In this document: positions 55,835 to 63,138 of the stretch, in pieces
Layout: each line of letters begins with the position of its first letter
Position numbering within the stretch: position 1 is the first letter of the stretch
Source of the DNA: Flavobacterium paronense
GTDB lineage: Bacteria > Bacteroidota > Bacteroidia > Flavobacteriales > Flavobacteriaceae
Assembly (NCBI RefSeq): GCF_030409795.1
Contig: NZ_JAUFQN010000019.1
Coordinates: 1,674,001-1,738,000 of the forward strand
Length of the DNA stretch: 64,000 bases
Reading direction: 5' to 3'
Notes under the pieces: generated by a model
Told to the model about the DNA's origin: nothing
Database searches by the model: none
The model's input: only the letters and a program-made list of their open reading frames with translations
Program-made: the position numbers and the translations under genes

Positions 55835-57160
55835 ATGATTTTAAATGACCCCTTTTTTATTGGTATTTGTTTTTTCACCATAGGTTTTTTATCGCTGGTT
55901 GGTTTTACTAGTGCCTATCTGAATTACTTTTTTAAATCTAAAATTTATAGGTATTACAGTTTGTATATCTTGACACTTTTGTTATTTGTTATAACTGTTT
56001 ATATAAAAGATACTGGCGACTTCCCTATTAAAACAGTTCGCCGTAATGTTATGCAGCTCCTAGTTGATGGCTTGCAAATGCTAAGTGCTTTATTGTTTTG
56101 TTCTTTTATTTATCATGCAATGGTATTTCAAGATGTGAAATATGAAAAGCTCAAAAAGACGTATCATGCTTTTATTGGTTTTATTGGTATCTACTTTTTA
56201 ATAATGTTTATTTTTCCGCATTTTGTCAGAGTGAGCTTTGAATTCTTTGTGATAACACGATTGATTATTTATCTGATTGCAATACTATTTTATTATCACC
56301 TTGGAAAAGGGTTAAAGATTGTGTTCTTCCGATATTTATTTATAGGAACAACCTTTTTATTTGTTTCCGGGATTTTAGCTCTTTGGGATTCTATAACTAA
56401 TGCAAGTATTTATACCGGTTTTCACTATTTATGTTACGGTTATTTCTTTGAAAATATTTGCTTTATCGGTGCTTTCATCTATAAATATTTTATTGTAGAC
56501 AAAGAAAAACAGGAAGTTGAGCATCGGTATGAAGTGCAACTATTTACAACCAAAATCGAAATGCAACAACAAACCATGGAATACATTGGTAAAGAAATTC
56601 ATGATAATATTGGACAGAAACTAACCTTAGCCAGTTTATACACTCAACAATTAGGGCATGAAAATAAAGCACCTAACATAACGGACAACATTTACAACAT
56701 TAGTGCTTTAATTAATGAGTCTTTGGATGAAATGAGAGAATTAAGCAAATCGCTTACTGACAATTCTATAGAAAAAAACAACATCTACAAACTGATTGAG
56801 AACGAATCCGAACGAGTGCGAAAACTCAATTCATATAAAGTAAAATTTATCAGCAATAATAAAAATATTGATTTAAACTATCAGTCGAAAGCAGTTTTGA
56901 CACGCATTGTACAAGAGTTTTTTCAAAATAGCATCAAACATGCTGATTGCCAAAACTTAACTTTAGTATTGACCACTGTTAAAAATTCTGTTGAACTTGT
57001 ATTGGTTGATGATGGCAAAGGATTTGACAAGGATAAAACCTACTCAAACGGAATTGGCCTCAGAAACATGAAGAAAAGAACCGAAATGCTTAATGGCGAA
57101 TTTAAACTGGAAAGTAAACTAGCTATTGGAACAAAGATAACCGTAACTATACCGTTTTAA
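55835..57160 (+). CDS. Seven-helix membrane sensor histidine kinase
   Basis: About 441-aa kinase: seven hydrophobic helices fill the first 225 residues (FFIGICFFTIGFLSLVGFTS, YYSLYILTLLLFVITVYI, ... FENICFIGAFIYKYFIV), like the 7TMR-DISM sensors, followed by a short coiled coil and HisKA_3 (MEYIGKEIHDNIGQKLTLAS, phospho-His in the KEIHDNIGQ motif) and an ATPase domain (VQEFFQNSIKHADCQN, LVDDGKGFDKDK, GIGLRNMKKR). ATG at 55835 directly precedes helix 1; a TTG at 55781 would add 18 residues unlike the family. Adjacent regulator gene starts with no gap. Signal not known; no periplasmic sensing domain. Confidence 0.9.
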   Translation: MILNDPFFIGICFFTIGFLSLVGFTSAYLNYFFKSKIYRYYSLYILTLLLFVITVYIKDTGDFPIKTVRRNVMQLLVDGLQMLSALLFCSFIYHAMVFQDVKYEKLKKTYHAFIGFIGIYFLIMFIFPHFVRVSFEFFVITRLIIYLIAILFYYHLGKGLKIVFFRYLFIGTTFLFVSGILALWDSITNASIYTGFHYLCYGYFFENICFIGAFIYKYFIVDKEKQEVEHRYEVQLFTTKIEMQQQTMEYIGKEIHDNIGQKLTLASLYTQQLGHENKAPNITDNIYNISALINESLDEMRELSKSLTDNSIEKNNIYKLIENESERVRKLNSYKVKFISNNKNIDLNYQSKAVLTRIVQEFFQNSIKHADCQNLTLVLTTVKNSVELVLVDDGKGFDKDKTYSNGIGLRNMKKRTEMLNGEFKLESKLAIGTKITVTIPF

Positions 57161-57796
57161 ATGAAAAACACCATTGCCATAGTTGATGATCATATACTCA
57201 TAGCACAAGCTTTGAAAGGTATTATTTCAAAATTTGAAAACTTTGAAGTCATTTTTGAATGTGAAAATGGTAAAGAACTTATTCATAAAATAAAAGCCTT
57301 GAAAACCGTTCCCAATATCGTAATGCTCGATATTAGTATGCCGGAAATGAATGGTTTTGAAACTGCACTATGGTTAAAAGAAAGTTATCCTGAAATAAAA
57401 ATAATGGTGTTAAGTATGCAAAACGATGAACAGAGTGTTATCAAAATGATACGAAATGGAGCCAAAAGTTATCTGCTAAAAAATACGCATCCACGTGATC
57501 TTGAAATGGCGCTAAACAAATTGGTTCAAGACGGATTTTTCTATCCTGATTGGGCTTCTAAAATTATTTATTCTAATATGAACGGCACTACCAGCAGTTC
57601 GATATCAAAGCTTACCGAAAGAGAAAAAGAGTTTTTGAAATATACTATTACCGAAATGAGTTACAAGGAAATAGCAGAGCTAATGTGCTGCAGTCCAAGA
57701 ACCGTAGAAAGCTATCGTGATAATCTGTTTGAAAAACTAGAGCTAAAAACACGTGTAGGCTTGGCGGTTTATGCGCTTAAAAATGGATTCTCTTAA
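57161..57796 (+). CDS. NarL/FixJ-type response regulator
   Basis: 211-aa regulator paired with the kinase before it: its ATG directly follows the kinase stop codon. Receiver: TIAIVDDHILIAQALKGIIS, phosphoacceptor in IVMLDISMPEMNGF (about residue 58), conserved Lys in SYLLKNTHP (about 109). LuxR-type DNA-binding end: KLTEREKEFLKYTITEMSYK, ELMCCSPRTVESYRDNLFEK. The targets may include nearby genes; no operator was found. Confidence 0.94.
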   Translation: MKNTIAIVDDHILIAQALKGIISKFENFEVIFECENGKELIHKIKALKTVPNIVMLDISMPEMNGFETALWLKESYPEIKIMVLSMQNDEQSVIKMIRNGAKSYLLKNTHPRDLEMALNKLVQDGFFYPDWASKIIYSNMNGTTSSSISKLTEREKEFLKYTITEMSYKEIAELMCCSPRTVESYRDNLFEKLELKTRVGLAVYALKNGFS

Positions 57797-57802
57797 AACA
57801 AA

Positions 57803-57840
57803 AACAGTTTTCAACTTGTTAATCCAAGTTAAAAACTGTT
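57803..57840. terminator. Hairpin between convergent genes
   Basis: AACAGTTTT-C-AACTTG (57803-57818), loop TTAATC, CAAGTT-A-AAAACTGTT (57825-57840): 15 pairs with one internal mismatch. No long T-tract, so it is a weak or non-canonical terminator for either side. Confidence 0.6.
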
Positions 57841-57859
57841 CTATACTAAAACTAAAAGA

Positions 57860-58090
57860 CTACTCTTCGTAGCGCTCCATTTCTCTATCATAGAATTCAC
57901 CAGCTAAAGTAATTAGATGTTCCATCTCGCTTTCTAATTCGGTTTCGTCTTCTCCTTCTAAATCTTCCAGAAATTCGACCTCATCATCTTTTAAATTGAT
58001 AATAAAGCGAGGGAAATCAAGGTGAATTATAAAAATATCATCTTCTGGTAAATCAGAGTTATCGGCTAGTAAAAATTTTGGTAATTCCAT
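57860..58090 (-). CDS. Small acidic conserved protein
   Basis: 76-aa protein starting MELPKFLLADNSDLPEDDIF, then IHLDFPRFIINLKDDEVEFL and an extremely acidic tail with LEGEDETELESEMEH. It looks like a single small domain common in Bacteroidetes, without known function. I choose the ATG at 58090; 13 residues more could be read from upstream, but these (MITENRQPITQIN) come from the GATAAC/GACAAC repeat and are not protein sequence. Confidence 0.85.
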   Translation of the reverse strand: MELPKFLLADNSDLPEDDIFIIHLDFPRFIINLKDDEVEFLEDLEGEDETELESEMEHLITLAGEFYDREMERYEE

Positions 58091-58094
58091 GTTT

Positions 58095-58184
58095 ATTTGT
58101 GTTATCGGTTGTCTGTTTTCTGTTATCAATAGTCTGTTGCAAAAATAGTTAAAACAGATAACTCATAACAGATAACCGACAACA
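58095..58184. repeat. GATAAC/GACAAC repeats, inverted pair
   Basis: 58095-58141 (GTGTTATCGGTTGTCTGTTT, TCTGTTATCAATAGTCTGTT) and 58151-58184 (AACAGATAACTCATAACAGA, TAACCGACAAC) are in opposite orientation and could fold together. They fill the gap between the small acidic gene and the prohibitin gene. Confidence 0.65.
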
Positions 58185-58188
58185 AAGA

Positions 58189-59094
58189 TTATTTATCAGA
58201 CAAAATTACCGGAGCACTTCCTTTGCCCATAAAAATGATTTTGGCATTAGACGAGGTTGCTATTTCTTTTTGCGCTTTGATTTGTTCGTATTGTAATTGT
58301 TTATCGGTCAAGCCGGATGAGATAATTCTTTGATAATCCGCAATACCTTGTGCTTCTACCCTTTTACGTTCGGCTTCTTGTTTTTCTTTTTGCAAAACGA
58401 ATGTCATTTTTTGAGCATCTTGCTCGGCATTAATTTTACTTTCGATAGAAGCTTTTACGGAAACCGGAAGATTGATATTTCTAATCAAAAGTTGTTCTAA
58501 AACCAAGCCTCTTTTTTTGAAATCATCTTCAATTGATTTAAAAATTCGTTGTTGAAATTCGTTTCTTTTAGTCGAATATAAAGCTACGGCATCATAATAA
58601 ACTGCGTTGTCACGAATGCGTGTTCGGGTTACCGGACGCACGATTTTATCCGTATAATCTTGACCAATTCCTTTTAAAATCTTTGGAGCTTCTGTTGGTA
58701 ACACTCTATACAAAACGGTTAAGTCAATTACGACTTCCAAACCATCATTAGATAAAACTCTGATGGCATCATCACCTTCTTGTGCTCCTTCTCCATGAAT
58801 AGCAGACATAGTGTAATTTTGAGTTTGAACATCAAAAATGGTAATGTCTAACAACGGATTAACAATATGCAAACCACTTTCTAAAACATCGGGTTGCACA
58901 TTTCCGTATAGCGATTTTACGCCCACTTTACCTGCGTCAATTTGTTTGAATACTGATGATAATAATCCGATAAGAATAATCACTAATCCAAAAATCCTAA
59001 AAAGATTAGCAAATTTTGAAAGTGGGTTTTCGTTGTTTTTTAATGTAAAGCTGATAACAATTAAGATAATACCAATAATGAGTGAGAAGATCAT
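58189..59094 (-). CDS. Prohibitin/SPFH-domain protein
   Basis: 301-aa membrane-anchored scaffold protein: N-terminal membrane helices (MIFSLIIGIILIVISF, IFGLVIILIGLLSSVFKQID), then the SPFH domain (GKVGVKSLYGNVQPDVLESG, DLTVLYRVLPTEAPKILKGI, RTRIRDNAVYYDAVALYST) and a C-terminal coiled coil (NAEQDAQKMTFVLQKEKQEA). Such proteins form ring or microdomain assemblies that regulate membrane proteases and quality control. Start ATG 59094. Monocistronic. Confidence 0.92.
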   Translation of the reverse strand: MIFSLIIGIILIVISFTLKNNENPLSKFANLFRIFGLVIILIGLLSSVFKQIDAGKVGVKSLYGNVQPDVLESGLHIVNPLLDITIFDVQTQNYTMSAIHGEGAQEGDDAIRVLSNDGLEVVIDLTVLYRVLPTEAPKILKGIGQDYTDKIVRPVTRTRIRDNAVYYDAVALYSTKRNEFQQRIFKSIEDDFKKRGLVLEQLLIRNINLPVSVKASIESKINAEQDAQKMTFVLQKEKQEAERKRVEAQGIADYQRIISSGLTDKQLQYEQIKAQKEIATSSNAKIIFMGKGSAPVILSDK

Positions 59095-59152
59095 TTTTTA
59101 AGTTTTTAAATTATACGGTGATTATACGCAACTGTTAAAAGTAAGTTACAAA

Positions 59153-60535
59153 TTATTTAGAAGTAGTTGTCGAAATCAATTTTTTTGTCAGATAATGGAA
59201 TCTAATAAACAGGAATACAGCAGCAGCAGTTAATCCAGCCAAAAGTCCAATCCAAACACCAACAGCTTTTAACGATGTATATTCTCCGAGATAAAACGAA
59301 ATCGGAAAACCAATAATCCAATAGGCAACAAAAGTTATGTACATCGGAATCTTAACATCCTGCAAACCACGTAACGCACCCAAAACAACCACTTGAATTC
59401 CATCTGAAATTTGAAATACAGCTGCAACCAAAAGTAATTTTGCCGCAATAGTAATTACTTCTTGATTGTCTACTAGTTGTGATTGATTATCCATATTTAA
59501 AAACAAATAAGGTAAGATTTGATGTAAAGCAACAAACATTACAGCAAACAAAATTTCGATAAGAATGGCTAATAAAAATATAGAACGTGCTACAATGACC
59601 AATTGCTTGTAATCGTTCAATCCTTTTTGGTTACTTATTCGAATCATAGAAACTACGCTAAGGCCCATAGCAAACATAAACGTCATCGATGCCAAACTCA
59701 AAGCAATTTGATTGGCAGCCTGACTGGTTTTTCCGATGTTGCCACAAAGCCAGATTCCGGCCGTAAAAAGTACTACTTCAAAAAGCATTTGCATGGCAGA
59801 TGGAAATCCAAGATTGACGATTTTTTTTATCATTTCTTTCTTGATTTCATCAAAACTAAAACCCTGGAAGTATTGTTTTAGCTGCTCTTTTCGTGATAAG
59901 ATGATGTGCATAAAAGTAACCATCGCAATACGGGAAATAACAGTTCCTAAACCTGCACCAAGGATTCCCATTTTTGGAAAAATCCAAACGCCATAAATTA
60001 AACAGTAATTAATAAATACATGTAAAATATTGGCCATAACAATCGCATACATTGAAACTTTAGTCATCGACAGACCATCGGCAAACTGTTTGTAACCTTG
60101 ATAAATAATAAGCGGAACTAACGAAAATGCAACCCAATCAACAAAAGGTTTTGCGAGTGCAATTACTTCTTTGGGTTGGTGTAATAATTCCATTATTGGC
60201 TTTGCCAAAACTACTAATCCAAAAAGTGCAAAACCTAAAATTACGCACAAAAACAAACCGTGGTGAAAAGCGGAACGGATTTTTGAAGTATCAGTTTCTG
60301 CATCAGCTTCGGCAACAATTGGTGTAATAGCCGTTGAAAATCCGATACCAAGCGACATGGCAATAAAAATCATACTGTTACCTAAAGAAACAGCAGCTAA
60401 CTCTGTGCTGCCTAATTTTCCAACCATGATATTATCAACAATACCTATTAGTGTATGACCAAGCATTCCAATGATTACCGGATAGGCTAATCTTAAATTA
60501 TAGGAGAACTCTTTGGTATATTGGGAGAAATTCAT
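59153..60535 (-). CDS. MATE family efflux transporter
   Basis: About 460-aa multidrug/toxin extrusion protein with 12 membrane helices. N-terminal NLRLAYPVIIGMLGHTLIGI, VDNIMVGKLGSTELAAVSLG (about 40-59) and the second half with LASMTFMFAMGLSVVSMIRI are characteristic; the pairs of helices are related, as expected for the MATE fold. It exports organic cations or drugs using Na+ or H+. ATG at 60535 is preferred over a start 15 codons upstream because MNFSQYTKEFSYNLRLAYP begins as in homologues. A perfect palindrome lies 14 bases upstream. Confidence 0.92.
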   Translation of the reverse strand: MNFSQYTKEFSYNLRLAYPVIIGMLGHTLIGIVDNIMVGKLGSTELAAVSLGNSMIFIAMSLGIGFSTAITPIVAEADAETDTSKIRSAFHHGLFLCVILGFALFGLVVLAKPIMELLHQPKEVIALAKPFVDWVAFSLVPLIIYQGYKQFADGLSMTKVSMYAIVMANILHVFINYCLIYGVWIFPKMGILGAGLGTVISRIAMVTFMHIILSRKEQLKQYFQGFSFDEIKKEMIKKIVNLGFPSAMQMLFEVVLFTAGIWLCGNIGKTSQAANQIALSLASMTFMFAMGLSVVSMIRISNQKGLNDYKQLVIVARSIFLLAILIEILFAVMFVALHQILPYLFLNMDNQSQLVDNQEVITIAAKLLLVAAVFQISDGIQVVVLGALRGLQDVKIPMYITFVAYWIIGFPISFYLGEYTSLKAVGVWIGLLAGLTAAAVFLFIRFHYLTKKLISTTTSK

Positions 60536-60548
60536 TTTGCAATTTTTT

Positions 60549-60566
60549 ATTCCTAAGTTTAGGAAT
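60549..60566. promoter_or_regulatory. Palindrome upstream of the MATE gene
   Basis: ATTCCTAA-GT-TTAGGAAT, 18 bases and perfect, 14 bases before the MATE start codon. It is placed as an operator for a dimeric repressor; no regulator gene is adjacent. Confidence 0.5.
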
Positions 60567-60664
60567 GCAAAGAGAAGCATTTTTTTTTATAAATATCTTT
60601 TTAAAACCGTGAATTATGTAATGAATTGAATATTTTTTGTAACATCTATTTTTTTGGAACCCAC

Positions 60665-60672
60665 TACTTTTG
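60665..60672 (+). promoter_or_regulatory. -7 box for the 60733 barrel gene
   Basis: TACTTTTG, with a TTG at 60637-60639 (25-base spacing, slightly long), and a 60-base leader. Confidence 0.55.
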
Positions 60673-60732
60673 CACCTGATTTTAAAGAAACCTTTTTAAA
60701 CTAATTAGGTATAAAATCAAAAAACAACAATT

Positions 60733-61275
60733 ATGAAAATTACAACAAAAATTAAATTAGTATCGGTATTTGCAGTTTCAATGTTTTTTACCAATGTTAT
60801 TGTAGCACAAGAAACCGAAGTAAAGAATTATGATCAAAAATTTAAATTAGGTTTTGGAATTAATGCAGGAACCGTATTTGATGATCCTTATGAGTACTCA
60901 CTTGGTGCTGACGCCAGATTGCAATACGATTTATCAAAAAGATATTCTGTTACTTTAACTTCTGGTTTTACAAATCTATTTGTAAATGGTGAAGACAATG
61001 ATTTAGGATTTATTCCTGTAAAAGCGGGTTTTAAAGCATTTATTTTTAAAGATACTTTTTATCTGATGGGTGAAATTGGTGCAGCATTTGCTGTTACAAA
61101 CGATTACAATAAGAATTCATTATTACTAGCGCCAAGCATTGGTTATGCTACAAAATACATTGATATTAGTTTGCGTTACGAACGTTATAATGATTTTCCG
61201 AATTATAATGATAACAAAATTGGTAAAGGCGTAGGTCAACTTGGACTTCGTTTAGCTTATGGTTTTGAATTGTAA
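60733..61275 (+). CDS. Outer-membrane beta-barrel protein
   Basis: 180-aa exported barrel: signal peptide (KLVSVFAVSMFFTNVIVAQ), then FKLGFGINAGTVFDDPYEYS, strands LGADARLQYDLSKRYSVTLT, VKAGFKAFIFKDTFYLMGEI, and a C-terminal aromatic strand LGLRLAYGFEL. Small 8-stranded-type barrel as in OmpW-like and OMP_b-brl proteins. Role unknown. It has a promoter and a bidirectional terminator, so it is monocistronic. Confidence 0.85.
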   Translation: MKITTKIKLVSVFAVSMFFTNVIVAQETEVKNYDQKFKLGFGINAGTVFDDPYEYSLGADARLQYDLSKRYSVTLTSGFTNLFVNGEDNDLGFIPVKAGFKAFIFKDTFYLMGEIGAAFAVTNDYNKNSLLLAPSIGYATKYIDISLRYERYNDFPNYNDNKIGKGVGQLGLRLAYGFEL

Positions 61276-61290
61276 TTCATAAGATATTTA

Positions 61291-61323
61291 AAAAAATGCT
61301 CTGAAACTATCAGAGCATTTTTT
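61291..61323. terminator. Bidirectional terminator
   Basis: Perfect 14-base arms AAAAAATGCTCTGA (61291-61304) and TCAGAGCATTTTTT (61310-61323), loop AACTA. It ends both the barrel gene and the convergent PPK2 gene. Confidence 0.92.
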
Positions 61324-62199
61324 TTATCCTTTCAATTGCGCTTTATATAAATCGATATTTGCTTTTACTTTTGGGTCTAATTCTGGTTCTTTTATATCGG
61401 TGAGTTTTTGCATTTCTTCCCAAATGATTTTAGCTACGATAACTCTAGCCATTTCTTTATCATCGGCCGGAATTACAAACCATGGTGCATGCACTTTCGC
61501 CGTTTTATTGATAGCTTCTTCGTAGTATTTCATATAATCATCCCAACGTTCGCGCTCTTTTAAATCTCCTGTAGAAAACTTCCAATTGTCTTCCGGATTT
61601 TCTAATCGCTTTAGCAATCTTTTACGTTGCTCTTCCTTGCTCATGTGAAAATAAAATTTCAAAACCAGCGTTCCGTTTTGCGTAATGTGCTTTTCAAAAT
61701 TATTGATTTGCTCCATTCTGTTTTCCCAAAAAATTGGAGTAATATCTTCCACCTTTTCAATTCCTGGAATGTTCTCAAACATAATGTATTCTGGATGAAC
61801 TCTAGTTACTAATACATTTTCGTAATGTGTCCTATTGAAAACCGCAAACTTCCCTTTTTCGGGCAAAGCCAAATAATGACGCCACAAATAATCATGTTCT
61901 AACTCGGTTGAATTGGGCGTTTTAAAACTATGCACCACAACGCCACGCGGATTGAACTCCTTAAAAACTTCTCGAATTAAACTGTCTTTTCCACTCGTGT
62001 CCATACCTTGGAGACAAATCAAAACGCCATATCGATTGTGCGCATACATAGCATCTTGACGTTTGCTCAGTTTTTGTTGAATTTTTAATAATTCTTCCCT
62101 TTTCTCATCATCATCGGCATCAATATTTAACTGGGTTGGAATTTTTGACAATTCGATTTTATCAATTACTCTAAAATCATCTGGATTTATGCTTTTCAT
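61324..62199 (-). CDS. Polyphosphate kinase 2 family protein
   Basis: About 291-aa PPK2-type phosphotransferase that uses polyphosphate to phosphorylate nucleotides. Walker A GMDTSGKDSLIREVFKEF (about residues 61-78), lid and Arg residues PNSTELEHDYLWRH, Walker B-like FAVFNRTHYENVLVTRVHP (about 118-136), and basic RKRLLKRLENPEDNWKFS. The sequence resembles the polyphosphate:nucleotide phosphotransferase subgroup rather than the short PPK2 kinases. The start at 62199 is preferred, since 14 residues upstream overlap the promoter and start of the divergent gene. Confidence 0.92.
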   Translation of the reverse strand: MKSINPDDFRVIDKIELSKIPTQLNIDADDDEKREELLKIQQKLSKRQDAMYAHNRYGVLICLQGMDTSGKDSLIREVFKEFNPRGVVVHSFKTPNSTELEHDYLWRHYLALPEKGKFAVFNRTHYENVLVTRVHPEYIMFENIPGIEKVEDITPIFWENRMEQINNFEKHITQNGTLVLKFYFHMSKEEQRKRLLKRLENPEDNWKFSTGDLKERERWDDYMKYYEEAINKTAKVHAPWFVIPADDKEMARVIVAKIIWEEMQKLTDIKEPELDPKVKANIDLYKAQLKG

Positions 62200-62211
62200 A
62201 ACGTAAGTATT

Positions 62212-62219
62212 TATATTTG
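62212..62219 (+). promoter_or_regulatory. -7 box for the 62227 gene
   Basis: TATATTTG only eight bases before the ATG at 62227, which would give a nearly leaderless mRNA. Confidence 0.5.
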
Positions 62220-62226
62220 TAAACTT

Positions 62227-63048
62227 ATGGAAAAATTTCAACTTTCAGCCTTCACAACCATCAAAGGAATTGGTGCTACATCAGGAATAGTATTTCAAGA
62301 CAATTCATTATTTATTGTTTCTGACAACAGCACATTTTTGTATCAATACAATATCAATGACAAAACACTTAAAAAACTAAAACTGTTTGAAAACAGTCAG
62401 GAAAACATTGCCAAAAAAGATAAAGCTGATTTTGAAGCGATAACTCTATTTGATAATAAACTCTATTTATTTGGATCAGGTTCAACCAAAAAAAGAGATG
62501 TCAGAGTTACTTTTACTCTTGAAAATAAAGAAGTCAAAGAAAAGAGTTTGGCTAAAATTTATAAACGACTTCGAGATACGATTTCATTAGCGGAAGATGA
62601 ATTGAATATTGAAGGTGCCATTATTACTAAAACTATCATTTATTATTTTCAACGTGGCAATGGCGTCAATGCCCAAAATGGTGTTTTTAGTTATGATAAA
62701 AAAAATAAAACGGTTGAATTTGTATTGACAACACTTCCAAAAATTAATAAAATTGAAGCTACTTTCACCGATGCAATCTTGATTGATGAAACCATTTACT
62801 TTTTGGCTGCAGCCGAAAACACAAGCTCTACTTATGATGATGGCGAAGTTATGGGAAGCATTATAGGAACCATTGATTTCAAAACAATGAAACTAAAAAA
62901 TTATATTCAAATCAGTGACAAACACAAATTTGAAGGATTGACATTATATAAAAAAACAGCAACTGAAATAGAATTGCTGCTTTGTGAAGATAATGATTCT
63001 GAAGAATTGGTATCGACAATCTATAAATTAGTGCTCAAAAATCAATAA
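62227..63048 (+). CDS. Beta-propeller-like protein of unknown function
   Basis: 273-aa protein without signal peptide. Repeating short motifs (ATSGIVFQDNSLFIVSDNST, FEAITLFDNKLYLFGSGSTK, IEGAIITKTIIYYFQRGNG, FTDAILIDETIYFLAAAENT, FEGLTLYKKTATEIELLLCE) at about 45-residue spacing indicate a five- or six-bladed propeller, possibly DUF6929 or a related family, which I am not sure of. Likely cytoplasmic. Divergent from the PPK2 gene with a very short shared upstream region. Confidence 0.75.
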   Translation: MEKFQLSAFTTIKGIGATSGIVFQDNSLFIVSDNSTFLYQYNINDKTLKKLKLFENSQENIAKKDKADFEAITLFDNKLYLFGSGSTKKRDVRVTFTLENKEVKEKSLAKIYKRLRDTISLAEDELNIEGAIITKTIIYYFQRGNGVNAQNGVFSYDKKNKTVEFVLTTLPKINKIEATFTDAILIDETIYFLAAAENTSSTYDDGEVMGSIIGTIDFKTMKLKNYIQISDKHKFEGLTLYKKTATEIELLLCEDNDSEELVSTIYKLVLKNQ

Positions 63049-63059
63049 CTTTTCTTTGC

Positions 63060-63109
63060 GTCTTCGCGTCTTTGCGAGAAATGAAAATCGCTCGCAAAGC
63101 CGCAAAGAC
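63060..63109. repeat. Long imperfect inverted repeat (TTTGCG type)
   Basis: GTCTTCGCGTCTTTGCGAG (63060-63078) and CTCGCAAAGCCGCAAAGAC (63091-63109), 17 of 19 pairs, with a 12-base loop. It lies between convergent genes at 63048 and 63139, and could terminate or protect both transcripts. Confidence 0.75.
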
Positions 63110-63138
63110 ACAAAGTTTAAAATAATTAAAAATGTCTG

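Noticed and set aside
58091-58129. Longer start of the small acidic protein (MITENRQPITQIN)
   Set aside because: These codons come from a dispersed repeat also found between other genes; the conserved protein starts at MELPKF.
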